Assembly (NCBI GenBank): GCA_964443745.1
Contig: CAYUEN010000034.1
Location: 1 to 19,805, forward strand
Source: CAYUEN01 sp964443745
Lineage (GTDB): Bacteria; Campylobacterota; Campylobacteria; Campylobacterales; QNZT01
DNA length: 19,805 nucleotides
Direction: 5' to 3'
Shown here piece after piece: positions 1 to 9,232 of this stretch. Positions within the stretch are counted from its first letter, which is position 1; every line of letters starts with the position of its first letter. Made by a program: the position numbers and the translations under genes. The notes beneath the pieces are model-generated. The model did no database searches, was not told where the DNA came from, and was given only the letters and a program-made list of their open reading frames with translations.

Positions 1-1730
1 AAGATGTCGATCGAAGAGTCGGAAAATCGGTCGAGATAAACAAGCAGCGTCGTTTTGATTCCCTCCTTGTCTTCGAGAGAGAGCAGGCGGCTTTTGTATT
101 TGGTTCGGGAGTGAAGTTTTTGTACCCGGAGCTTTTCGGTCGTGATGATACCCGGATGTTCGATCAGCATCCGTTTGATCTCTTCGATCGCCTTCATCAG
201 GCTTTCGCGATCGGCGTTGTAGGCGACACCGATATGCATCTTGATACGGCGTCCGATTTTGCGTTTGTTCCAGTTTTTCAGCGGCGTGTTGGCCAGTTTT
301 GCGTTGGGGACGGTGATCATAGCGTTGTCGAAAGTGCGGATTTTGGTGCTGATGAAGCCGATTTCCACGACGGTTCCCTCCACGTCGGAGGTTTGGATCC
401 AATCCCCTTGGGAGAAGGATTCGTCGAAGATGATCTTGATCAGTCCGAAGAAATTCGAAAGCGTATCCTGTGCGGCGAGAGCGACGGCCAGACCGCCGAT
501 TCCCAAGGAGGCGAGGAGTCCGGTGATGTTGACGCCGAGTTTGACCAAAAAGAGTAGTACCGCGATGAGAAAGATCGTCCCTTTGGTGATCGAAAGGATC
601 AGATTGAGCAGTTCGGCGCGGAGTTTGTCTTTTCGGTTTTTGTGCAGATAGACGAAAAAGAGATTGTCGATGACGATCGTGACGATGTAGGCGAAACTGG
701 CAAGATAGATCAGATAAAAGAGCGCATCGAGATTTTTGTGGAGCGTTTTGGGATAGATCAGTATCTGTAGCGCCAACTCCAGCCCGAAGGTGATGATCAA
801 TATCGTCATGGGGCGTCGCATACGCTGAAGATTTTCCAGTATCAGTTCGTCGGTCGCATCCTCCTCCTTGAGGATGAAACGTCGTATCGCATGGTAGATG
901 CGTCTGTTGATTAGGTGGTTGAGCAGCCAGAAAAAGAGCAGTACCGCTATGAAGAGGAGGATTCGACCCATATCGAGATGGAGATAGCGCAGATAGACAT
1001 TGGCTTTTGCCATGACGGGATTGTCGTTGATCAGCGTGATCAGATTGTCAAGCCGGAGGCGGTTTGCGATCGAGTGGTAGGAGAGGATCGAGGGGTTTGC
1101 CAAGAGATATTCGAGAAAGTTGTCGAAAAAGTAGTAGTTTTTGGCCAGTTCGAGGAAATTTTGAGCGATCTCCCCCGCTACCTCTCCTTTTTGGGTTTTG
1201 ATTTTGCGGTAGAGGGTTTCATATTTTTTGATATCGATCTTCGCCAAAAACTCCTGGTAGTGTTTAATCGTCTCGATCAACCCCTTTTTGTCGAGGTCGG
1301 TCCAGTGGGCGGAGAGGTAGAGCAGAAAATCGTAGATCGAGGATTTGAGTTGGAGTGTGCGTTGGCGGATCTCGTCTCTTATGACCGCCTGCGTATAGCC
1401 GTATTTGGTGTTGGTCTCGATTTTCAAGCGCAGTCGCGAGAGCTCTTCGTTGGCGTTTTTGGGGTCGAAATAGGGGTTTTGTTTCTCTTTGAGTTCGTAA
1501 GGACGGTTTTTGAGGGTAAAGAGCAGCGTGTTGAAAGCGTCGAATTTTTGGCTGATCTCCCGGGTCGCGTTCGCCTCTGCGGCGGCTTTGGTGGCGTTGG
1601 TTTCGAGGATCGTACTCTCGAGACGTTCGGGTGCGTAGAAACGGGATTGTATAGAGATCAGATCCTCCCAAAATCCTGGAGTCGCATAGAGTGAAGAGAA
1701 AAGAAAAAGCAGCAGTACGATCGATCGCAT
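1..1730 (-). CDS. MscS-family mechanosensitive ion channel, C-terminus outside window
   Basis: Small-conductance mechanosensitive channel of the inner membrane, which opens under membrane tension to release solutes after osmotic downshock. The frame runs open from an ATG at 1730 to the window edge (576 codons seen). Residues 1-17 are a signal peptide (MRSIVLLLLFLFSSLYA). A charged helical periplasmic region follows to about residue 245. Hydrophobic segments lie near 250-270, 305-325, 335-360 and 380-405. The last leads into the MscS pore signature GLAVALAAQDTLSNFFG near residue 410 and the beta-domain start (FDESFSQGDWI). It is larger than E. coli MscS because of the N-terminal periplasmic extension, as in MscK/YnaI-like members. 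AAAGG sits about 7 nt before the ATG. The family call is firm; the subfamily is not, because the C-terminus is missing. Confidence 0.93.
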   Translation of the reverse strand, partial: MRSIVLLLFLFSSLYATPGFWEDLISIQSRFYAPERLESTILETNATKAAAEANATREISQKFDAFNTLLFTLKNRPYELKEKQNPYFDPKNANEELSRLRLKIETNTKYGYTQAVIRDEIRQRTLQLKSSIYDFLLYLSAHWTDLDKKGLIETIKHYQEFLAKIDIKKYETLYRKIKTQKGEVAGEIAQNFLELAKNYYFFDNFLEYLLANPSILSYHSIANRLRLDNLITLINDNPVMAKANVYLRYLHLDMGRILLFIAVLLFFWLLNHLINRRIYHAIRRFILKEEDATDELILENLQRMRRPMTILIITFGLELALQILIYPKTLHKNLDALFYLIYLASFAYIVTIVIDNLFFVYLHKNRKDKLRAELLNLILSITKGTIFLIAVLLFLVKLGVNITGLLASLGIGGLAVALAAQDTLSNFFGLIKIIFDESFSQGDWIQTSDVEGTVVEIGFISTKIRTFDNAMITVPNAKLANTPLKNWNKRKIGRRIKMHIGVAYNADRESLMKAIEEIKRMLIEHPGIITTEKLRVQKLHSRTKYKSRLLSLEDKEGIKTTLLVYLDRFSDSSIDI

Positions 1731-1757
1731 CGGAAACCTTTGGATGGAGTTGAAGAT

Positions 1758-1763
1758 ATTATA
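1758..1763 (-). promoter_or_regulatory. -10 element of the MscS-type gene
   Basis: TATAAT reads on the minus strand about 27 nt upstream of the ATG at 1730. TTGTCC (1779-1784) lies 15 nt further up and is only a weak -35. Good -10 with poor -35 elements are usual for sigma-70 promoters in Campylobacterota. Confidence 0.5.
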
Positions 1764-1871
1764 CTTTATGATTCCTTGGGACAATCAGCAACCTCTGTCA
1801 ATGTGTACTTTTTTACATATTTTGTTTGATAGGAGTTTTTGTCTTGAGTATATGAAAAAATCGAATATTGA

Positions 1872-1901
1872 GATTATGCCGTAAAAAATTACGGCATAAT
1901 C
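1872..1901 (-). terminator. Perfect 13-bp hairpin after the giant lipoprotein gene
   Basis: A perfect inverted repeat, GATTATGCCGTAA with its complement around a 4-nt loop, starts 4 nt after the stop codon of the large minus-strand gene. No T-run follows directly; a short one (TTTTTT) lies about 12 nt further on. It could be a terminator or an mRNA 3'-end stabiliser. The rest of 1741-1905 holds only the MscS promoter and AT-rich sequence. Confidence 0.5.
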
Positions 1902-1905
1902 ATAA

Positions 1906-4900
1906 CTAGTGTGAAAAGTCACCTATAAGTAAATAAGCCGCACCTTTATCTGGATTGGCGATAGCGACAATTCCATTTTTGTTGATGGAAACGAGATCTT
2001 TTATGAGAGTGTAGTCCATCATCGTTCCGGCATCAATGACCTTTTGTACAGTACCATCAAATCCAACCTGAAGAATTCTAAAGCTACGTGAGCTGTTATT
2101 GGGATCGGGTCGATAGGAATAGGTATAAAGAAGATAGCCATCTGTAATCGCTGCATCTATTTTTGTACGATCTTGGTACGAAGCAAGTACGTCATCATTT
2201 TCTATCTGTACAAGAGTTTTTGTTTCTCCATTTGATTTGAGCAGTTGAATTCGATGCGAGTTGTCAAACTGTAAATCGATGTAACTACTATTATAGGAGA
2301 ATACATCACCATATACAACGATATTTTGTTGACCTGTATCGAAAAGTTGACTGGTGGCGATCAGGTTTGTATCGACGTGGAAAGCTTTACCGGTATAAGG
2401 GAAATAGATCGTATCTCCGTGCAGACGCATCTCTTTGCCATAGTAGCCATCAGCAATCATATTGGGTGTACCGACTTTGGGATAGATCTCCATTGCGTAA
2501 GATCTTTTGAGACTCTTGTCAGATGTGATAGAACGATAAGTGAGATAAGTTTTTCCATAATGGTTGATAAGCTTAAATGTATCTATACTTTTTCCTTCGG
2601 AAGCAGAAAAAAGCTCTTTATGACCTGAAAGGGTATGACTTCTAAGTGTTTTGGTACGACTGTTATATGTTACCATCAGTGGTGTACCATCTGGAGTGAC
2701 GATAAAGTCTTTGTAGTATTCATCAGGCATATTTCCATTGTTGATTTGCCGGATATCAAAGAGCATTTGTGCTGCAGAACGCTGTTTTGTCGTAAAGTTG
2801 TATGTAACGTAAAAATTTCTTATGTGGCGACTCATTTGATTTTCACCGTTTTTTCGCCACCAACCAGTACTTTCGACAAGAATATGGGCTATGTTGTTCT
2901 CATCTAGAATCACTTTTTTAATACTGTTCTCCGTTCTTTGATTGCGGCTGTCTGCTGGGAAATCAGGATATTCTTCATTATAAATGGTAATCATATTTCC
3001 GAAGATATCTCCGGTATCCAGATTTGGTTTGAGATTGAATGAAAATTCTTTTGTGACACTATTGCCGTGAATGTCTGAAACTCTTATTTCAAGTTTGGCG
3101 GAATCGTCGGCGAATTTGTTTTTAGATGGTAATGTAAGCATAATAGATTCGGGAGGAGTGAAGCCAGATGTATCGGCCTTTGTATAGAGTATGCTATCGT
3201 ACCCGTTCGCTTTAAGCTCGATTTCTATCAAATCAATTTCATAGCGATGATCAATCTGAAGTGGTAAGGTAAAACGTTCTCCAATCTGATGTGTAGAGAT
3301 GGGAGAGGTGGTTATTGCCAGATGGTTGTCATATACCGGCAGGGGATGGGAGATGCTTTCTGAAAAATTACCGTTATTGTCGGTTGCGGTAACTTTAATC
3401 TGGAGTGAATCTGTCAAATATCCTTGATTTTCGGGAATAGTCCACTTGACCATTTCGCTGATATGATCTTTGTTGGAGGTGAAGCTCTGGATTAAATGCC
3501 AAGAATCGTCTGACGAGAGGCGATAGTAGACTTTCGCTTCCGTTACTTGCATATCGTCTTCGACGCTAAATGTGATACCCTGGGATTCACCGCCAAGAAT
3601 ACTTCCTAATGTGCCATAAATTTTGTTTTCTGTATAGAGGCTTTGGTGGCCGACATAAAGATAAGAAAATCGCGGTTTACCCTGGTCGGCATAGGTGATT
3701 TTATATTCTATACTATTGTCTTTAGGGTTTATGTCATTGTCGCTATAAGGGAGATCTATAACCAGAAAACTCTCTCCTTCGATTAATATATTGTCATAAG
3801 TTTTTCCATTTCTTTGTATCAATTCGTTTCTAAAATCAGCGGTTAGAACGACTTCCGTCTCTTGTCCCGGTGCCAACTGAGTATCGATCAACTGCATCGG
3901 TTCTGTGGCAAAATCATTGATACTCCCATTTTTTTTGTATCGAAGTCGAATATAAAAGTTTTCGATAGTTTTAGTGCCTCTGTTTTTGATACCTACTTTG
4001 ACCCGGACTTTATGATCAGGTTTGATAGGATCGAGTAAGTTGACGCTTTTGATACTGAGATCCGGCCCCTTTGCTACAGTAGTAAAAGACCATAGTGGTG
4101 AAACTGGATAACTTCCTCCGTAATAAGTTTTGTCTCTTCCGCTTTCTCTTACTAAGACGTGCCAGTAATAGGTGGTATTTGGGTTGAGATCGTTATTTGA
4201 AATCTCATTCCAATAGATATGATTTTTCGTGATCCATCCGGAATTGTAAACCAGATTGTTTTCGGAAGTGCCCAGTTCGAAATAGTATTCAAGATCATCT
4301 CCATCGCTGTCAGTCGCACCCCATTCGAATTTTGGATTTTTTTCTACATTTATAGAATCGTTTTGTGGACGATGATAGCTGCCAAACTGTGGAGTATTTT
4401 GGAGATCGATAAAAATTGAGGTAGTGTCGCTCCACGGTCCAGTCGCTTGTGCGTTTTTTGCTCTGACTCTAAAATAGTATTTAGTACTGTCCTGTAAAGA
4501 ATCGACTTGGTAGGTGAGATTTTTTCCTGCATTATAGATTTGTGCATCGGAAAACGAAGGAGTCTTTGCAACAGCCAATTCGTAAATGGTTTTGTCATCA
4601 GAGGAAGAATCGACTCGTTCCCAGCTGATCTTTAGTGTGCTGCTTGTTGCTTTTTGGGGAAGTAAGTGTATCCGAACCTTGGATAGGGTCTCTTCATCTT
4701 CTTTTTCTCCCTCATCCTCTTTTTCACAATCAGTTCTGGGTGATATTTTTGCGTCAGCAGGATGAAAAAAGTAGGTTTTATCGATTGAAGTACCGAACTT
4801 TAAATATTTGTCGGAATGAGAGAGAAGTTTTTCGGAAACTTTTTTATCGTTGTTGGTGATATACAGCCAAGAATTCGATATATGATAAGCATATTCTTTG

Positions 4901-7900
4901 GCTTGAATACCATCGGAAATTTTCAATATCCCATTCGAGTCGAAAGTGAATGAGTAGAGTTTTTGGTTGGTTTGGCAGTATTGATAAAGAGTTTTGCCAA
5001 CTAGTATACTGGAGAGTGATGGTTTTGTCGGTGGAGCGGATTTTGAAATGGTTATATAGAGTTGTTCTCCTCCTTTGATTTCTTTACCATTAGGACGTGT
5101 AGCTACATAAAAACGTTTTTTACCCTCTTTTTTGGGAGTGCAGGTAATTGTAGCCTCGGAATTTGAAATAATAGTGACTTCTGAACAGATGGCGTCTTGA
5201 AGGCTCATAGCAAGCGTTGAAGGTAAATTAGTACCCTGGATGGTGAATGTTGTCGCCTTGTCGACTATGGTTTGTGTAGGTGATATGGAAGAGACTTCAG
5301 GCACTTTATAGCCTATAAGATGAAGACCTCTGACCAATGTTGTTGCCAAAGGAGTGTTGTCTTTATTTGTTGCTTCCAGTTTCATAAACAGTGATCTATT
5401 TGGCCAGTCAGGGAGAGAGAATTCGAAATTTTTTATCCCTGTATTCTGAAGTGAGTCATAAGCTCCACCAATATCCAGAAGATAGGTTCTATCTGTGGGA
5501 AAATATCTAAATGGTGAAAAATAGAGGCGAAGATGTGTTACAAGACCACTGGGATGCTCGATATTAAACGAGCCAGTAACCTTGCCGTTTTCAAACCGAC
5601 TTTTAAAATCTGTTATGATGGGGGGTCGGATATCTTTCTGTGTTTTAGAGAGAATGTAGTAGTTGAGCGATGCACTTTTCCCACTTTTGTTCCATCTCAA
5701 ACGTTGTTCTTTTCCCTGTGCGTCTTTGGCAAAAAGATCCCATTGACAGTAATTATATTGTCCGTTTATGCCGCCTCCTGTTATGGCGAGGCTTGGTTGC
5801 GGATTGACAATCTCTCCAGGACGAAGATTTCCTATCAGAATATCTTCTCTGGGATGCTCGAGATTTGAGTCGCAAAAATCACTTAATCTCATCGTAATGT
5901 TGTAAAGTGTTTGAGATGAACTGTTTTGTAGCCACCATTGTTGTACGAAACTGCTATTTGGTTCTTTTTCACTCCACTGGTCAGGATAGGCACTATAAGG
6001 TTTTTTTAATTTTCTTGATGTGGCTATGGTAAGAGGTTCATCTGGCAGAGGAGGGTTTTGATAGAGTGATACCGTTATGCTTGACTGTTTTCCTGCTGAA
6101 TCCGAAACAGTGATATACAAAACTGCTCTCTCTTTCTTTTCCGCAACCTTCCTAGATGTTATTTGAATTTCGGAAACACTTTCATGACTAACCGAAAAGA
6201 AAGTGTTATCAAGAGATGTATCTACAGAATAAGGAGGTTTACCACCCGAGATACGTAGTTTTATATTTGCATTTTCACCTGTATGCAATTCTATCAATGA
6301 AGGGGACGCGCCGACTGTTATTCGGGAATCGTTGATTGTTTGGATTGGATCAAGCAGATGTTCTTTTATACCAAGCAGGTTTCCATTTTCATCATAGACC
6401 TGTAGTGTCGCAAGCAGCGTTGCATCATGACAGATACTCGGGACTTTGTAAATGAAAAAATCTGTATTTTTGTTGCTATTTCCTATACGGCATTGCTGTA
6501 AATCACTTTCGATATTCCAATAATAGACGTAATTGCTGTCTGTATCAATATCTGTGAGTGTGGCCTGTAGGAGGTATGCTTTCTGTTCGGGGTCATATGG
6601 ATGTGTGAAATCGATTTCACTTTTAAAAGGTTCCTCTTCTTGATAGTGCCAGTTGTAGAGATTGAAATTGGATATATCGAACTCTTTACCCGTGGTATTG
6701 GTAAAGTGAAATCTCATACGAGAAGTTACAACGGCAGGAAGATTTTCATCTCCTTTTTTAATTGGTTTGTATTCTTGGAGTTTACCACAAAAAGTACGAT
6801 TCCCTTTGAAAGCACCATTTTGCTGAAATTCATACTGGGGGAAAATATATTCCATTCCATTATCGGAAACTATGGATATACTGGCGATGACATTATCGAT
6901 CGCTCTTGAACTATATACCTGGAAACAAGCTCTTAAATCAACGGTTTCTCCGTTTTGAGAAAGGATTTCTACATTGGGAGGATCTATGTGTACCCGGGTA
7001 TAGACCCATTGGTCTACTGCTTGTTGATTGATTTGTCCAGCGGATTTATAACGCTTTAATGATTTTTCAAAACTTCTGAAAAGGGTGTTGTAGCGATTTT
7101 CAAGCTGAAGAAGAGTTTTCTCTATGGTCTGAATATTGTAATTGGCAGATGTATTAAAGATACCACTGATAAGTTCTTTCACCTTTCCAGAGGCGATAAC
7201 CATTTTGACTAACGCATCAAGATTGTCGATATAGTGGGCATGGTTTTTGCATACTTCATACTCTCCTCCGTAATATTCCGAAAGAGAACAGTAGGAGTCT
7301 CTTTTTATGGTGAAAGCTTTTTTATCGAGATATTTGGAGCTAAGAAATATATCATAAGCGATTGCTTTTGAATTCAATTCGGTCGAATCTTCTCCAAGAT
7401 GGTATATTTTCATCGTTTCACCAACAAGAGAATACATATTGTTGACGATAGCTTTTGTCGCTTTCCCTATACATTCGATCATCTCTTTCGGGCCCTTTGA
7501 AGCTTTTTTACAACTTCTGCCTACTTCATAATCCTGTTTTGCAATGTCTTTAATCCCTTTGATCCAGATACTGGCGTACGGATATCTATCTGAAAGTTTG
7601 GTTTCAATGAGTTGATCGAGTCGATTGTCAAGTACATTGAGAGCGCATTCTTCCGGATTTTCTTCGATACTACAATCATACACGATGGTTGTGGCCAATT
7701 TTGCATCCGTAGTCATTTCTTCGGGTAATTGACTTTCGATCATAAAGTCGGCTGAAGATTTAGATTCACTTTTTAGATAAGTTATCATAGATTTGGTCAT
7801 ACTGTCAGGATAAGAAGCAATAGCATTGACGGAATTGATGGCGGTATCAACAGCGAACATGATTTCCTGTTGACGATTTTGAATCTCTTTCTCATATGTC

Positions 7901-8658
7901 TCTGCATCTAATAGTAGCGTATTGGAGTCATTTTCTTGACTTCTTGAAATTTCCATAAGCATTTGATGAAGTGTGACAAGGTTTACTTTATAAAAGTAGT
8001 CGTCTCTTTCTTTTATATTTTTGGTAATTTGTTCCTCGTTGTTGAAACGATCCAAGGGAGGTTTATATGCCCCTACCATTATTTGGTCGATGAAATTCTT
8101 TTGTGGAGGTGTTGGATACTCCAAATGTTTGGCTATCTCTCTTAAAAGTGCTCGCTTTGAGTTTTCGACAAGAATACCTTTATTATAGAGAAATTGAATA
8201 TATTGGTCACTATATACTGAGATATTTTCCAGTTTGATGGTGGATGCTCTATCTGTTTTTTTGTTGGTGGCGATTGAATTGTTTTGAAGTTTGGCTGGTA
8301 TAGTGATTCCGTTATCCGGATTTGCATCTTCATCCAAAGCATGAAGTGTCTGAGCGACCATATCAGGTTTGGAAAATGAAAAGATAGAAATTTCAGGTGA
8401 AGCCTTGACTGTTCCAAGCTCTATATCACCGGCATAGAAAGTGATATCGTTTCCGGGAGAGTATATAAAAGCACCATCTTCTGGAGTCAAACCACTCTGC
8501 CCATCGGAAGTGCGGTAATATAACCCTTTCACCTCTTTGAAATAGCCAGTTGTTTTGTCGGAGTTGCTTCCTGTGCTTCCGCCTCCTCCACACGCACTCA
8601 ATAACGCTATGAGTATACTAAAAACTACGATTCTTGCCATATATTCAACAATTTGCAT
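1906..8658 (-). CDS. Giant multidomain surface lipoprotein with FnIII-like domains
   Basis: Function unknown; about 2250 aa, probably anchored in the outer membrane. The ATG at 8658 is preferred over an in-frame ATG at 8679 because GGAG lies 6 nt before it. A lipoprotein signal ends LLSAC with lipidated Cys23, then GGGGS. Residues 37-120 form a beta module shared with the lipoprotein at 10079. About 140-550 is helix-rich with three close cysteine pairs (near 329/338, 381/394, 456/469), which suggests disulfides. Many beta domains follow: an IPT/TIG-like fold near 1120-1210, a small domain and acidic linker to about 1325, two FnIII-like domains (about 1326-1528), a CARDB-like domain (about 1533-1665) and cadherin-like segments. 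Repeating beta blades after about 1920 resemble a propeller. The gene is AT-richer than its neighbours (sampled lines 37-38% GC), suggesting transfer. Domain limits are estimates made by eye. Confidence 0.85.
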   Translation of the reverse strand: MQIVEYMARIVVFSILIALLSACGGGGSTGSNSDKTTGYFKEVKGLYYRTSDGQSGLTPEDGAFIYSPGNDITFYAGDIELGTVKASPEISIFSFSKPDMVAQTLHALDEDANPDNGITIPAKLQNNSIATNKKTDRASTIKLENISVYSDQYIQFLYNKGILVENSKRALLREIAKHLEYPTPPQKNFIDQIMVGAYKPPLDRFNNEEQITKNIKERDDYFYKVNLVTLHQMLMEISRSQENDSNTLLLDAETYEKEIQNRQQEIMFAVDTAINSVNAIASYPDSMTKSMITYLKSESKSSADFMIESQLPEEMTTDAKLATTIVYDCSIEENPEECALNVLDNRLDQLIETKLSDRYPYASIWIKGIKDIAKQDYEVGRSCKKASKGPKEMIECIGKATKAIVNNMYSLVGETMKIYHLGEDSTELNSKAIAYDIFLSSKYLDKKAFTIKRDSYCSLSEYYGGEYEVCKNHAHYIDNLDALVKMVIASGKVKELISGIFNTSANYNIQTIEKTLLQLENRYNTLFRSFEKSLKRYKSAGQINQQAVDQWVYTRVHIDPPNVEILSQNGETVDLRACFQVYSSRAIDNVIASISIVSDNGMEYIFPQYEFQQNGAFKGNRTFCGKLQEYKPIKKGDENLPAVVTSRMRFHFTNTTGKEFDISNFNLYNWHYQEEEPFKSEIDFTHPYDPEQKAYLLQATLTDIDTDSNYVYYWNIESDLQQCRIGNSNKNTDFFIYKVPSICHDATLLATLQVYDENGNLLGIKEHLLDPIQTINDSRITVGASPSLIELHTGENANIKLRISGGKPPYSVDTSLDNTFFSVSHESVSEIQITSRKVAEKKERAVLYITVSDSAGKQSSITVSLYQNPPLPDEPLTIATSRKLKKPYSAYPDQWSEKEPNSSFVQQWWLQNSSSQTLYNITMRLSDFCDSNLEHPREDILIGNLRPGEIVNPQPSLAITGGGINGQYNYCQWDLFAKDAQGKEQRLRWNKSGKSASLNYYILSKTQKDIRPPIITDFKSRFENGKVTGSFNIEHPSGLVTHLRLYFSPFRYFPTDRTYLLDIGGAYDSLQNTGIKNFEFSLPDWPNRSLFMKLEATNKDNTPLATTLVRGLHLIGYKVPEVSSISPTQTIVDKATTFTIQGTNLPSTLAMSLQDAICSEVTIISNSEATITCTPKKEGKKRFYVATRPNGKEIKGGEQLYITISKSAPPTKPSLSSILVGKTLYQYCQTNQKLYSFTFDSNGILKISDGIQAKEYAYHISNSWLYITNNDKKVSEKLLSHSDKYLKFGTSIDKTYFFHPADAKISPRTDCEKEDEGEKEDEETLSKVRIHLLPQKATSSTLKISWERVDSSSDDKTIYELAVAKTPSFSDAQIYNAGKNLTYQVDSLQDSTKYYFRVRAKNAQATGPWSDTTSIFIDLQNTPQFGSYHRPQNDSINVEKNPKFEWGATDSDGDDLEYYFELGTSENNLVYNSGWITKNHIYWNEISNNDLNPNTTYYWHVLVRESGRDKTYYGGSYPVSPLWSFTTVAKGPDLSIKSVNLLDPIKPDHKVRVKVGIKNRGTKTIENFYIRLRYKKNGSINDFATEPMQLIDTQLAPGQETEVVLTADFRNELIQRNGKTYDNILIEGESFLVIDLPYSDNDINPKDNSIEYKITYADQGKPRFSYLYVGHQSLYTENKIYGTLGSILGGESQGITFSVEDDMQVTEAKVYYRLSSDDSWHLIQSFTSNKDHISEMVKWTIPENQGYLTDSLQIKVTATDNNGNFSESISHPLPVYDNHLAITTSPISTHQIGERFTLPLQIDHRYEIDLIEIELKANGYDSILYTKADTSGFTPPESIMLTLPSKNKFADDSAKLEIRVSDIHGNSVTKEFSFNLKPNLDTGDIFGNMITIYNEEYPDFPADSRNQRTENSIKKVILDENNIAHILVESTGWWRKNGENQMSRHIRNFYVTYNFTTKQRSAAQMLFDIRQINNGNMPDEYYKDFIVTPDGTPLMVTYNSRTKTLRSHTLSGHKELFSASEGKSIDTFKLINHYGKTYLTYRSITSDKSLKRSYAMEIYPKVGTPNMIADGYYGKEMRLHGDTIYFPYTGKAFHVDTNLIATSQLFDTGQQNIVVYGDVFSYNSSYIDLQFDNSHRIQLLKSNGETKTLVQIENDDVLASYQDRTKIDAAITDGYLLYTYSYRPDPNNSSRSFRILQVGFDGTVQKVIDAGTMMDYTLIKDLVSINKNGIVAIANPDKGAAYLLIGDFSH

Positions 8659-8684
8659 CCGTGTCTCCATAATAAACAAATTTT

Positions 8685-8690
8685 ATTATA
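8685..8690 (-). promoter_or_regulatory. -10 element of the giant lipoprotein gene
   Basis: TATAAT reads on the minus strand 26 nt before the chosen ATG at 8658, which leaves a short leader containing GGAG. An AT-rich tract (8696-8740) lies upstream. This promoter is divergent from the one serving 8819. Confidence 0.5.
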
Positions 8691-8756
8691 ATCGACAAAA
8701 ATATTTTAAATTGAATAGAAAATTCTGAAAAAATTTTTTTCGCTTTGGCTTTACAA

Positions 8757-8777
8757 GGTAATAATCGGGTAATTCTT
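8757..8777 (+). promoter_or_regulatory. 11-bp-period direct repeat upstream of the 8819 gene
   Basis: GGTAAT occurs at 8757-8762 and again at 8768-8773, 11 bp apart, so both face the same side of the helix. The second copy continues as GGTAATTCTT, nearly identical to GGTAATACTT upstream of the DUF2202 lipoprotein gene. Paired half-sites of this period are typical of OmpR/PhoB-type response regulators. The regulator itself is not identified. Confidence 0.35.
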
Positions 8778-8791
8778 ATCCTATAAAATGG

Positions 8792-8797
8792 TATAAT
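8792..8797 (+). promoter_or_regulatory. -10 element for the 8819-10009 gene pair
   Basis: TATAAT lies 21 nt before the ATG at 8819, with AGAGGA as ribosome binding site between them. No -35 hexamer is evident. An alternative -10 (TATAAA) sits at 8782-8787, closer to the direct repeat. Confidence 0.5.
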
Positions 8798-8818
8798 CAT
8801 ATCAAAGAGGAAAAAACA

Positions 8819-9208
8819 ATGTGGAAGATATGGATGGGTGCGCTCTTTTGTGTTTCGGTTTTGTGGGCCCAAAGCGATATCGCGTCGAAAATTCGTAAGC
8901 TACAGACACTTCCTCAGAGCGAGCGTTACAAAATGATCAACGAGATCAAAAGGGATCTTGCAAAACTCAATACGCAGCAGAGGGCTCAAATGATTCGAAA
9001 ACTCAGAGAGACGATCAAAGGAGAAGTCAAAGAGAGGGATCGTTTTACCGCTGAGAGAAGAGAAAAGGGAGCGCATGGAGGATGGAAAGAGAATAGAGAG
9101 GAGATCAAGAGAAATTTTCAATCCAAGCGAAAAGGAATGGATAGGCAAAAAAAACATAACGATCACCCCAGAAAACCCCAGCAGACTCCCCAGCACAATC
9201 GAAACTGA
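8819..9208 (+). CDS. Small basic secreted protein, weakly Spy-like
   Basis: A 129-aa protein of unknown function. Residues 1-17 form a signal peptide (MWKIWMGALFCVSVLWA), so it should be periplasmic. The mature part is highly charged and helical. Two helical repeats begin LPQSER (31-36) and LNTQQR (50-55), each followed by a hydrophobic-charged helix. LNTQQ resembles the LTxxQ motif of Spy/CpxP-type periplasmic chaperones, but the match is degenerate. The tail after about residue 75 is very rich in Lys, Arg, His and Gln and looks disordered. AGAGGA precedes the ATG. The outer-membrane barrel gene follows 24 nt downstream, probably in the same transcript. That this is a real gene is well supported by signal peptide, ribosome binding site and promoter; the family link is tentative. 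Confidence 0.75.
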   Translation: MWKIWMGALFCVSVLWAQSDIASKIRKLQTLPQSERYKMINEIKRDLAKLNTQQRAQMIRKLRETIKGEVKERDRFTAERREKGAHGGWKENREEIKRNFQSKRKGMDRQKKHNDHPRKPQQTPQHNRN

Positions 9209-9232
9209 GATGAAGCGAATAGGAACGGCCGT

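Noticed and set aside
915..1694. 259-codon plus-strand open frame
   Set aside because: Antisense shadow of the MscS-family gene, whose translation has a signal peptide and the MscS pore signature.
1852..1884. Ten-codon plus-strand frame starting ATGAAAAAATCG
   Set aside because: Too short, with AGGAG too far upstream; its end is the hairpin arm after the giant gene.
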